64,000 nucleotides of DNA from Modicisalibacter xianhensis (GCF_900113605.1 NZ_FOPY01000014.1:62001-126000), one strand, 5' to 3'. Shown: positions 44,376-52,596, numbered from the stretch's first letter. Translations and numbers: made by a program. Notes: a model not told the origin generated them from the sequence alone.

Positions 44376-44804
44376 TTAGACTCTGAAGCGTTGGCTCAAC
44401 AGGTAGACTGCAACCGGAGAAGGGGCGGGAAGGGCACGTGGCGTGCCGCTGGCGGTGACAACCCGGGGCGCTATGGTCGGGGCAGCCATGCTCAAGGGAA
44501 GAAGCTTGCACTCGAGGTCCTGGCGTTCCAGGCGCAACAGGGCACTGCCGGCATGGCGAGCGCCATGGCCATGGTGGCAGCGCGGCCGAGGGTGTTCCGT
44601 GTCGATGCGTTCGGCGCTCGAGTGCGTGTCCGAGAGAAACTCGACGCCAACCTGGCCAAACGCGGTCGAGGAAGGCACAGGCGCCGCCGTGGCGGCACTG
44701 AAGAGAAGCACCAGCACCATGCCCAGCAGGATGCCCATCCCAAGGCGCGGCCAGGCGACGTCAGGCCGCGTGGAATGCTTGGGAAAGAGGGCATGCCTGG
44801 CCAT
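44376..44804 (-). CDS. hypothetical exported or membrane-anchored protein
   Basis: A 142-residue protein with an N-terminal signal or anchor (about residues 20-40, [12 protein letters not shown]) followed by A-A-P. The rest is low in secondary-structure clues, with a His-rich C-H-H-G-H-G-A-R-H block near residue 76. CAGGAG lies 10 bases before the ATG. A perfect FNR-like box is 63 bases upstream. The His-rich block and place suggest a metal-related periplasmic protein, but I do not recognise it. Confidence 0.5.
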   Translation of the reverse strand: MARHALFPKHSTRPDVAWPRLGMGILLGMVLVLLFSAATAAPVPSSTAFGQVGVEFLSDTHSSAERIDTEHPRPRCHHGHGARHAGSALLRLERQDLECKLLPLSMAAPTIAPRVVTASGTPRALPAPSPVAVYLLSQRFRV

Positions 44805-44866
44805 GTTGCAGGGCTCCTGTGGCAGGTTATGTCCCCACCATATAGCCCAGAACCGGATCCTGTCGA

Positions 44867-44880
44867 TTGATCCAGATCAA
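44867..44880. promoter_or_regulatory. perfect FNR/ANR-type box between divergent genes
   Basis: TTGAT-CCAG-ATCAA is an exact match to the FNR consensus. It lies between the minus-strand gene starting at 44804 and the plus-strand lgt remnant/LemA genes, and could control either side. Confidence 0.6.
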
Positions 44881-44904
44881 GTCAGATGGCGCTGCAAACC
44901 TCGG

Positions 44905-45060
44905 TTGCAGTATCCTCAGATCGATCCGGTTGCCATCGCCATCGGGCCGGTGCAGATTCACTGGTATGGCCTGATGTACGTTGTCGGCTTCGTGGCGGCA
45001 TGGCATCGCTTCCTTCGCATCAAGCTGAGCTGTACCTTGGACCTCATCGATTCGCAATGA
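44905..45060 (+). pseudogene. lgt: N-terminal fragment of lgt (prolipoprotein diacylglyceryl transferase)
   Basis: The frame encodes the well-known Lgt N-terminus: Y-P-Q-I-D-P-V-A, then [12 protein letters not shown]. It continues for about 50 residues to a TGA at 45058-45060, where the full protein has some 260. No ATG start is left. A broken piece of a chromosomal-type housekeeping gene, probably picked up with neighbouring DNA. Confidence 0.88.
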
Positions 45061-45077
45061 CAGGGATGACTGACCCC

Positions 45078-45698
45078 ATGCTGACGAGATACACCACGCT
45101 TCCCGACCCTCGCGTCTGGCGGTTTGTCCTTGTGCTGATCATGGCGATGCTGTTGACGGGTTGCGGCGTCAACAACATCCCCACCTATGACGAACAGGTG
45201 AAGTCGGCCTGGGCGCAGGTGGAGAACCAGTACCAGCGACGCGCGGACCTGGTGCCCAACCTGGTCGAGACGGTCGAGGGCTTTGCCCGCCAGGAGCAGG
45301 AGACCCTGACCGCCGTGGTGGAGGCGCGGGCCAAGGCCACGTCCATCCAGATCGACGCCGAGTCGCTCGACGACCCGGAAAAGCTGCGCCAGTTCGAGCA
45401 GGCCCAGCAGCAACTCACCGGGGCACTGAGCCGCTTGATGGCGGTGTCCGAGCGCTATCCCGACCTGAAGTCGAATCAGAACTTCCTGGCCCTGCAGTCC
45501 CAGCTGGAGGGTACGGAAAACCGCATCGCCGTGGCGCGGCGCGACTTCATCACCGCGGTCGAGCGCTACAACACCGAGATCCGCACCTTCCCCGGGCGGT
45601 TGTGGCACAGCATCCTCTACAGCGACATGCCGCTGCGCGAGACCTTCGAAGCCACGACCGAGAACGCGGACCAGGCCCCCCAGGTGGAGTTTGAATGA
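45078..45698 (+). CDS. lemA: LemA-family lipoprotein
   Basis: A 206-residue LemA protein. The signal peptide ends in lipobox L-L-T-G-C-G, so it is probably a lipoprotein. The LemA core follows: Y-D-E-Q-V-K-S-A-W-A-Q-V-E-N-Q-Y-Q-R-R, then D-L-V-P-N-L-V. ATGs at 45057 and 45066 are alternatives; I chose 45078 because it gives a normal signal peptide. Coupled by ATGA to the TPM gene, the classical LemA-YgcG pair. Role uncertain, membrane stress or protein quality control. Confidence 0.9.
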   Translation: MLTRYTTLPDPRVWRFVLVLIMAMLLTGCGVNNIPTYDEQVKSAWAQVENQYQRRADLVPNLVETVEGFARQEQETLTAVVEARAKATSIQIDAESLDDPEKLRQFEQAQQQLTGALSRLMAVSERYPDLKSNQNFLALQSQLEGTENRIAVARRDFITAVERYNTEIRTFPGRLWHSILYSDMPLRETFEATTENADQAPQVEFE

Positions 45699-46456
45699 GC
45701 GATCTTCTGCGCATCCCGCTATTGGCGCTGCTGCTGTCGGGGGGCCTCGGCCTTCAGGCACAAGGCCTCCAGGCCCAGGAGCTTGAGGAACAGGAACTCG
45801 ACTTTCCCGAATTGACCGGTCGTGTGGTGGACCAGGCCGGGCTGCTGGATCCGGCCACCGAATCACGCCTGAGCGAGAGGCTCGCGGCCCACGAAGAAGC
45901 CACCACCGAGCAACTGGTGGTGGCCACCCTGCCGGACCTGCAGGGCGTCACCATCGAGGAGTATGGCTATCAGCTGGGGCGCCACTGGGGCATCGGCCAG
46001 CAAGAGGAGGACAACGGCGCCCTGCTGATCGTCGCGCCGAAGGAGCGCAAGGTGCGCATCGAGGTCGGCTATGGCCTCGAGGGTCGACTGACCGACGCCC
46101 AGTCCTCGGTGATCATCAACCAGACCCTGACGCCGGCCTTCCGTGAGGGCGACTACGCCCGCGGCATCACCGAGGGCGTGGAGGCGATGATCCAGGTGCT
46201 GGGTGGCGAGCCCATGGACACCAGTGCCACCGCCAGCGCCCCGGCTCGGGAACAGGGACCTGAAGGACCGGCATCGATTCTCTTCTTCGTGATGTTCGTC
46301 ATCGTCATGACGCTGGTACGGGGCGGTCGCGGCGGCCTGCTGGCCGGCATGTTGCTGGGCGGTGCGCTCGGCGGCAGGTCGCGCGGCGGCGGCGGGGGCG
46401 GCTTCGGCGGTGGCGGCGGCGGCTTCGGTGGCGGCGGCGCTTCCGGCGGCTGGTAA
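45695..46456 (+). CDS. TPM-domain protein (YgcG family) with Gly-rich tail
   Basis: A 253-residue protein. A signal peptide (1-27) precedes a TPM_phosphatase-type domain (about 42-165; V-V-D-Q-A-G-L-L, then G-Y-G-L-E-G at the end). One membrane helix (about 193-215) is followed by a Gly/Arg and Gly/Phe-rich tail. The tail may be exposed or surface-bound. Translationally coupled to LemA. Confidence 0.88.
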   Translation: MSDLLRIPLLALLLSGGLGLQAQGLQAQELEEQELDFPELTGRVVDQAGLLDPATESRLSERLAAHEEATTEQLVVATLPDLQGVTIEEYGYQLGRHWGIGQQEEDNGALLIVAPKERKVRIEVGYGLEGRLTDAQSSVIINQTLTPAFREGDYARGITEGVEAMIQVLGGEPMDTSATASAPAREQGPEGPASILFFVMFVIVMTLVRGGRGGLLAGMLLGGALGGRSRGGGGGGFGGGGGGFGGGGASGGW

Positions 46457-46518
46457 GCCAGCCTTCCCGCCGGTGGCGACACCGACATGACAATCAGGAT
46501 TCGGAGATCACAACCCCC

Positions 46519-47136
46519 ATGGCCTTACTGAGTGAAAACGAGCAACGCCAGGTAGCCGAGGCGATTCATCGGGTCGAACGCGACACCGATGCCGAGCTGG
46601 TCACCGTGCTGGCTCCGCGAGCGGACAACTATGCCTATATCCCGCTGCTCTGGGCCGGCCTGCTGGCCCTGGTGGTACCGGGTGCGGTCAATTACTTTCC
46701 CGGCTGGTTGACGGCCTACGAGCTGACGCTGGTGCAGTGGGCGACCTTCATCGTGCTGGGACTGGTGTTTCGCATCCCCGCCATCACCACCCGGCTGATC
46801 CCGCGATCGGTTCGTCATTGGCGGGCGGCCAACCTCGCCCGGCGGCAGTTCCTGGAACAGGAGCTGCACCACACCGAGGGGGGAACGGGGATGCTGATTT
46901 TCGTCTCCGAAGCCGAGCGGTATGTGGAAATCCTGGTTGACCGGGGCATCTCGGCACGTATCAGCGACGAGACCTGGCAATCCATCGTGGCGGCGTTCAC
47001 CCAGCAGGTGAAGGCAGGTGAGACCCTGCGGGGTTTCCTGGCGTGCATCGAGGCATGCGGCGAACATCTCAAGGAGCAGGTACCAGCCACCCACGAGCGC
47101 AACGAACTGCCCAATCATCTGATCGTGCTGGATTGA
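46519..47136 (+). CDS. TPM-domain membrane protein, second family member
   Basis: A 205-residue protein. The TPM domain is split by two membrane helices (about 40-62 and 68-86); the second half has G-T-G-M-L-I-F-V-S-E-A-E-R-Y-V-E-I near residue 120. Such proteins regularly follow LemA-YgcG pairs, so the three form one unit. Function unknown, probably membrane stress. Ends 135 bases before the convergent CcdA stop. Confidence 0.85.
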   Translation: MALLSENEQRQVAEAIHRVERDTDAELVTVLAPRADNYAYIPLLWAGLLALVVPGAVNYFPGWLTAYELTLVQWATFIVLGLVFRIPAITTRLIPRSVRHWRAANLARRQFLEQELHHTEGGTGMLIFVSEAERYVEILVDRGISARISDETWQSIVAAFTQQVKAGETLRGFLACIEACGEHLKEQVPATHERNELPNHLIVLD

Positions 47137-47270
47137 CCCTCATCTGCCCATGCACCGGGGCATGACGAGTGCTTCTCCCCGGCAGAGGTGCCGCCGTCTG
47201 ACACGGAACACGTGGGGCGATACGTTGAGAAGTCGCAGGAGACTCGACGGTTGGATGTCGATCAACGCCC

Positions 47271-47993
47271 TCAGCCGATTGTGGCCAGGGCCGGAAACCA
47301 GTCCACCAGGATGCTGGAGAGCCGGGTGAGCGTCCCGGAGACGATCAGCAACCCCATGAGGATAAGGATCACTCCGGCGACTGGTCGGGCATAGGCACTC
47401 CACTTACCGAGGCGGCCCCGGTAGTGGCTGAACCTGTTGAGCAGCAGGGTGCTGGCCAGGAAGGGCAGGGCCAGGCCCAGGGAGTAGGTCGCCAGGTAGA
47501 GCATGCCGGCCTGGGCATTGGCGGTGGTCGAGGTGGCCATCAGGATCGCCCCCAGGATCGGGCCGATGCAGGGCGTCCAGCCGATGGCGAAGGAGATGCC
47601 GAAGAAGGTCGCCGCCATGGGAGAGCCCCCTCTCAGCTCGGGCGACCACTGAAAGCTGCGCTGCAGGACGGGCAGCCGGAACACGCCCGTCATGAATAGG
47701 CCGAGCACGATGACGATGCTGCCGGTGATCCAGTTGAGCTCCTGGCGATAACCACGCAGCAGCTGGCCGATGCTGGTGACCCCCAGGCCCATCAGGATGA
47801 AGACCACGCTGAAGCCGAAGACGAAGAAGGTGCTGAGCAGCAACGCCTCGAAGCGCCGATCCGCCTTGCCGGCACTGCCGCCGGTGACCACCGACAGATA
47901 GGCGGGCAGCAAGGGCAGGGTGCAGGGCGAGAAGAACGACAGCAGCCCGCCGAAGAGGGCGCCGATCAGGCCGATGGAGGAGAGCGTTTCCAC
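47271..47993 (-). CDS. ccdA: CcdA/DsbD-type thiol-disulfide transporter
   Basis: A 240-residue protein with six membrane helices. The redox Cys pair lies in S-F-F-S-P-C-T-L-P near residue 20 and W-T-P-C-I-G-P near 140. These proteins pass electrons from cytoplasmic thioredoxin to periplasmic partners, for cytochrome c or copper-protein maturation. The start is a GTG at 47993 with poor ribosome binding. No thioredoxin-like partner lies next to it. Confidence 0.9.
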   Translation of the reverse strand: METLSSIGLIGALFGGLLSFFSPCTLPLLPAYLSVVTGGSAGKADRRFEALLLSTFFVFGFSVVFILMGLGVTSIGQLLRGYRQELNWITGSIVIVLGLFMTGVFRLPVLQRSFQWSPELRGGSPMAATFFGISFAIGWTPCIGPILGAILMATSTTANAQAGMLYLATYSLGLALPFLASTLLLNRFSHYRGRLGKWSAYARPVAGVILILMGLLIVSGTLTRLSSILVDWFPALATIG

Positions 47994-48098
47994 AGAGCTT
48001 CTACCTGGGTGAAATGAAGGGAATGGCTATCGGCCGGCGATCGTCAGGGTCGCCGGCCTAGGTGCGGAAGCAGACTTCGCGGTCACCAACTCATTGGT

Positions 48099-49178
48099 TC
48101 ACCTGGAAGGCGATGCCCCGAGAGATATCTGGTGACCGATGCCCCCCAGCTCCACGGTCTGCAACACCTCGAGGGTGTCCGGGGCGATGATCCACAGGTG
48201 GGGTTCGGCGCGGCTGGTGACCAGCACCCGCCCATCGGTGGGCGAAACGGCGAGATGGTAGGGGGCCGGTGCCAGCTCGGCGGCATGCCGTGTGCCCTCC
48301 TCGAGGGAGATCCTGACGAGGCGGTTGTCGCCCTGACTCGTCGCATAGAGCGTCTGGCCATCCGGACTCAGGTCGATGCCGTGAGGCGCCGTGCCGATCT
48401 CATAATCCTCCGCCACACTGCCTGTCGTCAGATCCACCGCCAGGACGCGGCCCCCGGCATGATCGTTGACGTAGAGGGATTTACCGTCCTTCGAGAGCAC
48501 CATGTGTTCCGGGTTCCCGCCGACGCGCATGTTGCGCCGCACGAACCAGTGCTGAGGATCCACCTCGCTGATGGTGCCGTTACCGGCGTTGCTGACCAGT
48601 ATGCTACCCCCCTCCTCGTGCTGAACCAGGTAGTTCGGATTCGGCCCCGTGGCCAGGGAGGCGATGACCTGGCCGCTATCCAGCGACACCATGCTGATGC
48701 CTCCGCCCGTGGGGTGGGTCGAGACGGCATGACGCCCGTCTCGCGTGACCAGCACATGATGCACGGCCCCTGGCACTTCCAGGGTTCTGACGATGCGGCT
48801 CGTGGCCGTGTCGACGACGTAGAGCAGGCCGGTACTCGCTTCCTCCGGGGAGGTCGTTGCGCCATCGCCATGATGGGCCGCGTGCTCGTCTTCCGTCACC
48901 CCCTCGGGACGAACGATCTCGCGACCGGCATCCTGCGGGGAAAGGCTCCCCACGATGAGGTGTCGTCCGTCAGGAGTGAGGGCGGAGCCGTGCGTATTGA
49001 TCGTATCGGTCACGGTCGATATCACCTCCTGACGCTCCAGGTCGATGATACCCACGGCATCTGCCGTCCCCATCGGCACGAAGGCCCGGTCGCTCGCCGC
49101 CAGGGCGGTCGTTGAGGCTGCGAGGGCGATGCCGGCCATGAGACTAGCCAGCCAAGAACTGTGCAGAGAGTTCTTCAT
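48099..49178 (-). CDS. exported YncE-like beta-propeller protein
   Basis: A 359-residue periplasmic protein. A signal peptide of about 27 residues (A-A-S-T-T-A-L-A-A) is followed by repeated YVTN/NHL-type blades with D-G-R-x-L or D-G-K-S-L-Y-V turns, about seven blades. A His/Asp-rich insert (H-A-A-H-H-G-D-G near residue 100) may bind metal. I chose the ATG at 49178, ten bases after AGGA, over that at 49187, which lies too close to it. Possible roles are metal binding or redox scaffold. Confidence 0.82.
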   Translation of the reverse strand: MKNSLHSSWLASLMAGIALAASTTALAASDRAFVPMGTADAVGIIDLERQEVISTVTDTINTHGSALTPDGRHLIVGSLSPQDAGREIVRPEGVTEDEHAAHHGDGATTSPEEASTGLLYVVDTATSRIVRTLEVPGAVHHVLVTRDGRHAVSTHPTGGGISMVSLDSGQVIASLATGPNPNYLVQHEEGGSILVSNAGNGTISEVDPQHWFVRRNMRVGGNPEHMVLSKDGKSLYVNDHAGGRVLAVDLTTGSVAEDYEIGTAPHGIDLSPDGQTLYATSQGDNRLVRISLEEGTRHAAELAPAPYHLAVSPTDGRVLVTSRAEPHLWIIAPDTLEVLQTVELGGIGHQISLGASPSR

Positions 49179-49300
49179 GAGAGACATGTCCTAAGTATTG
49201 AGGCCCCTGTGGGGCGTGGGCGACCGTCAGCAGACGGTCGGGGCTATGGAAAACGTCGATGAGATCGACATCGATCAATAGCCATCGACAGACCTCGTGG

Positions 49301-49392
49301 TCAGATCCTCATTTGGCTCGAGCGCAGGGAGTGTCGTATCACCGATACCGAGCCGAACGACATGGCTGCGGCGGCGATGAAGAGAGCAGTCA
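49301..49392 (-). pseudogene. C-terminal fragment of a copA-like P-type ATPase
   Basis: In one frame the codons read A-L-F-I-A-A-A-A-M-S-F-G-S-V-S-V then L-R-S, ending in R-I and a stop. This resembles the last ~30 residues of the intact pump ([12 protein letters not shown]… V-R-I), so a second pump gene once ended here. It is joined directly to the end of the next gene upstream. Confidence 0.75.
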
Positions 49393-49728
49393 ATGGCAAC
49401 TCCATGGCTCCTTGCTGGCATTGTCCTTGATGTTCTGGTCGACGAACCGGTAGTGGTCTTCCTTGAAGCGCGTCCACCAGCCATGGCTGATCTCGATGGC
49501 GTGCCAGGCGAGGATCGCCTCGATATGGTCGATGCACAGCCGCGTCGCATCATAGGCCATACTGAGCTTGTGCTTCTCGGTGTCATAGGTGACTCGCTCG
49601 AGCCCGTATAGCCCATCGATCTCGTCCATGGCGACGCGTAACTCATCCTGATCGCAGGGCTCGAGCTTCAGCTTGCGAGTCACTAGATTGACCTCGGAGA
49701 CGCCGAGGCGGTGTTCGTTCTTTGACAT
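49390..49728 (-). CDS. small HMA-like protein of the copper region
   Basis: A 112-residue protein with a pattern that fits a ferredoxin-like metal-binding fold (strand-helix-strand around 14-90) but without the usual CxxC; single Cys at E-P-C-D-Q, R-L-C-I and W-S-C-H. Start at 49728 with GGGAG 8 bases upstream; the longer frame is unsupported. A MerR-type promoter lies about 200 bases upstream, so metal induction is likely. The C-terminus reaches the P-ATPase fragment, so it may be shortened or altered. Confidence 0.65.
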   Translation of the reverse strand: MSKNEHRLGVSEVNLVTRKLKLEPCDQDELRVAMDEIDGLYGLERVTYDTEKHKLSMAYDATRLCIDHIEAILAWHAIEISHGWWTRFKEDHYRFVDQNIKDNASKEPWSCH

Positions 49729-49933
49729 ACGAAACTCTCCCTTCTGCCATTTCGTCATGCACGGGTAGATCCACATCTGGTGGAAGTGCGGAGCATTGCC
49801 CGCCACCGACACCGAGCTGATCGCAATGACGATACTGATCTACTCCCCCTTCGGCCCAGGGCATCCTTGATGCCGTCGCCGGCCCTAGGCCTCTGGCGAT
49901 ACCTGGACGCTGGGAAGCCGCCGATTTGCTCGA

Positions 49934-49965
49934 AGCCTAAAGCCCTTGGGTAACGCAAAGGTCAA
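49934..49965 (-). promoter_or_regulatory. MerR-family-type promoter upstream of the HMA-like gene
   Basis: Minus strand: -35 TTGACC (49960-49965), 20-bp spacer, -10 TAGGCT (49934-49939), with an ACCTTTG…CAAGGG dyad. The stretch 49729-50212 holds no other supported element. Confidence 0.6.
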
Positions 49966-50212
49966 GCGAGTGGGGAGCACCAGGGTTGCGGATAGCTCCG
50001 AACCTTGATCGATGTCATGCAATTTCCGGTTTTGTGAGGCTCACCCCTAGCCTAGATGGCAAAGCTGAACCAACCCTGAATGGGCGGAGCCTGTTGGGGC
50101 GTCATGTCATTGGGATGTCGGCTAGGCATGCCGGGTTAGGCGTCCCCGTACCCCATGCCAGAACCCCATCATTGACGCTTCAAGCAGGGCGCTTGGCGGG
50201 GCTGAGACTCGG

Positions 50213-50959
50213 CTACCCGAGATGCAGCCAGCGCCTTACGGTCGCGCGATAGCGCGCCGGAGCCGCCTTCCAGGCCAGGGGGAGCAGGGTGATGGTGCCG
50301 AGCGCGAGCACCGTGAGGCCCGCGCGGCGCAGATCGCTGGAGGCGAGCTCGTCACCGAAATGCGCCAGCAGGAAGCTCGCCGGAATGATCCCGAGCAGCG
50401 TCGCGACGGCAAAGCGCCAGGCCTTGAGGGGGGTGAGGCCGGCCGCGTAGCTGAGGACGTCGAAGGACAGGAACGGCATCAGCCGGGTCGCGAAAACCGC
50501 GACCATCAGGGCATTCTGCGAGCCGATGAAACGGTGTAGCAGGTTTGGAGTAGGGCGCACGCCCAACCAGGTCCTCAGGGCGTCATATCCCAGCAGGCGG
50601 GCAATGGAGAAGGCGATCAGCGCCCCCGTGCCGGAGCCGATGGCGACATAGAGCGTCCCCCAGGCATGGCCATAGGCCGCGCCGGCGGCAAGCGCTATCG
50701 GGGCGCTGGGAATCGGGCTCATGACGATGGCCAGGGTCATCAGGCCGATGACCAGGACCGGCCCCAACGGGCCAAGCCGTATCACTGCCTGCTCGAGGGT
50801 GTCGCCGGTCAGCAGGGTTTCCAGCGTCCCGGTGCGCCACAGCAGCAGGGTGGTGGCAAGGAAGGCGGCAAGCAGCCCAACGCCACACAGGATGCGCCGC
50901 CTCGAGGCTTGGGATAAGCGGGAAGGGGCGCCGTCTTCCGGCTTCTTCTGCCTGGCCAT
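50213..50959 (-). CDS. TVP38/TMEM64-family (VTT-domain) membrane protein
   Basis: A 248-residue protein of the DedA-like VTT superfamily with about six hydrophobic segments. The signature S-P-I-P-S-A-P-I-A-L-A-A-G-A-A-Y-G lies near residue 80 and the R-L-M-P-F-L-S-F-D block near 160. Such proteins are linked to lipid scrambling or metal stress. The ATG at 50959 is preferred over a TTG three codons earlier. It lies between damaged copper genes. Confidence 0.85.
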   Translation of the reverse strand: MARQKKPEDGAPSRLSQASRRRILCGVGLLAAFLATTLLLWRTGTLETLLTGDTLEQAVIRLGPLGPVLVIGLMTLAIVMSPIPSAPIALAAGAAYGHAWGTLYVAIGSGTGALIAFSIARLLGYDALRTWLGVRPTPNLLHRFIGSQNALMVAVFATRLMPFLSFDVLSYAAGLTPLKAWRFAVATLLGIIPASFLLAHFGDELASSDLRRAGLTVLALGTITLLPLAWKAAPARYRATVRRWLHLG

Positions 50960-51169
50960 GTTTTCCAATCCCGATCTCCCACGCTTGTCGTTGCACCCAC
51001 TCGGCCTCCTTGGGGATGAATGACAGCCGGCTGGCAGATGCCATCAAAGCCCGAGCGCTTTCCTCATGCTGTGCCTGCTTCAGTGGACGAAGCCCCAGGG
51101 CGGTGGCAATCGCCAGTGGCACCTTCACGCCGAGCACCCACAGCGGCGCATGTTTTGTCCTGCTCGTCC

Positions 51170-51322
51170 TCAATGGCAGTCACGGGAGCAGAAAAAGTAG
51201 TCATGGCCATCGTGAACACTCGGCTTGGCCTGTTCGGTACTGACGGTTTTGCCACACACGGGATCCACGTCTTCGGTGGGTGGAATCCAGTGCGGCCCCT
51301 CGGTAGTCGTCTGGCTCTCCTG
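51170..51322 (-). pseudogene. truncated copy of the YHS gene
   Basis: The frame reads T-T-E-G-P-H-W-I-P-P-T-E-D-V-D-P-V-C-G-K, then F-C-S-R-D-C-H and stops. It closely matches residues about 47-88 of the protein at 43648-44001, with about 30 C-terminal residues lost and no N-terminal membrane helix. A MerR-type promoter is still present about 190 bases upstream. The stretch 50960-51169 encodes an open but unrecognised frame, perhaps another remnant. Confidence 0.85.
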
Positions 51323-51510
51323 CCTCTACCGTGTAGTCAACGGTGCTGCGGTGATTCTATGAGCCCAGGCACTATAGCCTGTGCAGCTCAGAAGAGGGGG
51401 CTTCAGGTGATTCCTGCCTGTGGCATGAACAGCACCAGCCTGTTCATCGTCGCTGTCCTTTGCCGTCTGCCGTCAACCTATCGCCACGTTGCGAATGCGA
51501 GCTTGTTATC

Positions 51511-51542
51511 AGGATACAACCTATGGGTTGCTCAAGGGTAAA
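51511..51542 (-). promoter_or_regulatory. MerR-family-type promoter above the YHS remnant
   Basis: Minus strand: -35 TTTACC (51537-51542), 20-bp spacer, -10 TATCCT (51511-51516), with an ACCCTTG…CATAGGT dyad. One -35 base differs from the other three copies. Confidence 0.55.
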
Positions 51543-51863
51543 GTGAGGAAGTGGTTAAGGATTCTTTTCTTGACCCTTGTCAGCTGTCAGTCTGCGCAGC
51601 CAAGCTGAAATGGCGCTGAACATTGGGGGGTTGATTGTTGTTGGCCTAAAGGGTGTGGAAGCACAGCCATTTTCTGAAGAAGGGTAAAGGGGGAAAGTGG
51701 GACGTCTTTATGCTTGATTCATGGCGGTAGATTGTGGGAATATTTTGACTTTTGTTCAGTATTGATATTGGTTAATTGCGTGAAAGGAGTGAAAGAGATG
51801 CGAATGACTAAGAGTGCCTTTCAAAACCTTGAAAACCCCTTCAGTCATTCCTAGATTTTCGGT

Positions 51864-52148
51864 ATGGCTAAGAAAATCGTATCCGACGAACTCTGGTCCA
51901 TTGTCGAGCCACTGCTGCCACCACCGACGCCCAGGCCACGCGGTGGCCGGCCTCCCATCTCCAATCGCGCAGCCTTGACGGGCATCCTGTTTGTGCTGCG
52001 CTCGGGCATTCCCTGGGAGATGCTGCCCCAAGGCTTCGAGGGGAGCACCACATTGGAGCTGGCTGATTACGGTATCGATATGAGCCAATTCCCCGAAGTC
52101 ATGCATGAAGTCGAGTTATATGTTGTGCTTGAAGGTATTCGCCAATAA
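51864..52148 (+). pseudogene. IS5-family transposase, 5' remnant
   Basis: The first ~57 codons are the usual start of IS5/ISL2-type transposases: W-S-I-V-E-P-L-L-P-P, then R-G-G-R-P-P-I-S-N-R-A-A-L-T-G-I-L-F-V-L-R-S-G-I-P-W. After about 52034 the similarity ends and the frame runs into unrelated sequence to a stop at 52148. The DDE part is missing. From 52149 to 52455, close to the island's right end, I see nothing further. Confidence 0.85.
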
Positions 52149-52455
52149 GCCTGGTTAGGTACTTTATATCTTCAAGACTGAGCTACGGCATCAGCCGATA
52201 GTTCATGCAACAAGAGCCAGCTGACAGTGTCGGCTGGTTTTTCTTGGTTTCATACTCTCACCAATAGCGAACCCTGAGCTACTCAGAAGTTAGGCGGTAC
52301 AGCTGAATCTGGATGTTGCAAAACATTACCAATTGCGATTGCAGTATTCCCTCCACCTTCTGCGTCCCAGCAGCTTACGAAGGCGAGAGTTGATGGAACG
52401 TGGTGCGGGACGTAGGTAGTAGGTGCACCTGTCTAACTGATACCAAGTGGCTTCG

Positions 52456-52467
52456 TTCTAAATGACA
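52456..52467 (+). repeat. 12-bp repeat near the island's right end
   Basis: TTCTAAATGACA, identical to 4738-4749 and in the same orientation. Its TCATTTAG part, read on the minus strand, also mirrors 4647-4654 at the left end. Confidence 0.5.
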
Positions 52468-52506
52468 GACAGGAGGCCTGGTTGGGGCGCTCCGGCAAAA
52501 AACCTC

Positions 52507-52596
52507 CCAACTACCTACGATCATCTCCGCGGTGGCCACGGCTGGCGCCAGCGCCAGCAAGAGCCCGGCAAGCACGCGAGGTATTCTGCGCATCAT
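52507..52596 (-). pseudogene. DNase I-like nuclease, 5' part (signal peptide), cut by the island
   Basis: The codons give a signal peptide (M-M-R-R-I-P-R-V-L-A-G-L-L-L-A, cleavage after A-T-A) followed by E-M-I-V-G-S-W. Members of the nuclease family begin the mature domain with a strand ending in S-W-N; the expected N-V-R-Q-L-G is found at 4612-4625. The ATG overlaps the kfrA stop (ATGA), so kfrA and the nuclease were one operon. After W30 the frame enters island DNA and runs to a stop at 52375. Confidence 0.82.

Larger units (their letters stand above)
4626..52506. mobile_element. about 47.9-kb recombinase-borne island inserted in the plasmid nuclease gene
   Basis: The left and right flanks are the 3' and 5' parts of one nuclease gene and join in frame (…G-S-W at the right, N-V-R-Q-L-G at the left). 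The boundaries assume the cut fell between the W and N codons. No target duplication is visible. The left end carries four recombination genes. A TTCTAAATGACA direct repeat lies near both ends (4738-4749, 52456-52467), and an inverted TCATTTAG occurs at 4647-4654 and 52458-52465. Everything outside is plasmid maintenance; everything inside is cargo, ISs and gene debris. Parts may have arrived in several steps. Confidence 0.75.

Noticed and set aside
49990-50020. Further FNR-like box near 50005
   Set aside because: TTGAT-CGAT-GTCAT has only 8 of 10 matches and no promoter context.
50583-51173. Minus-strand 196-codon frame overlapping the VTT gene
   Set aside because: Starts at an unsupported TTG inside the YHS remnant and shadows the VTT gene; only the stretch 50960-51169 might be an unknown remnant.
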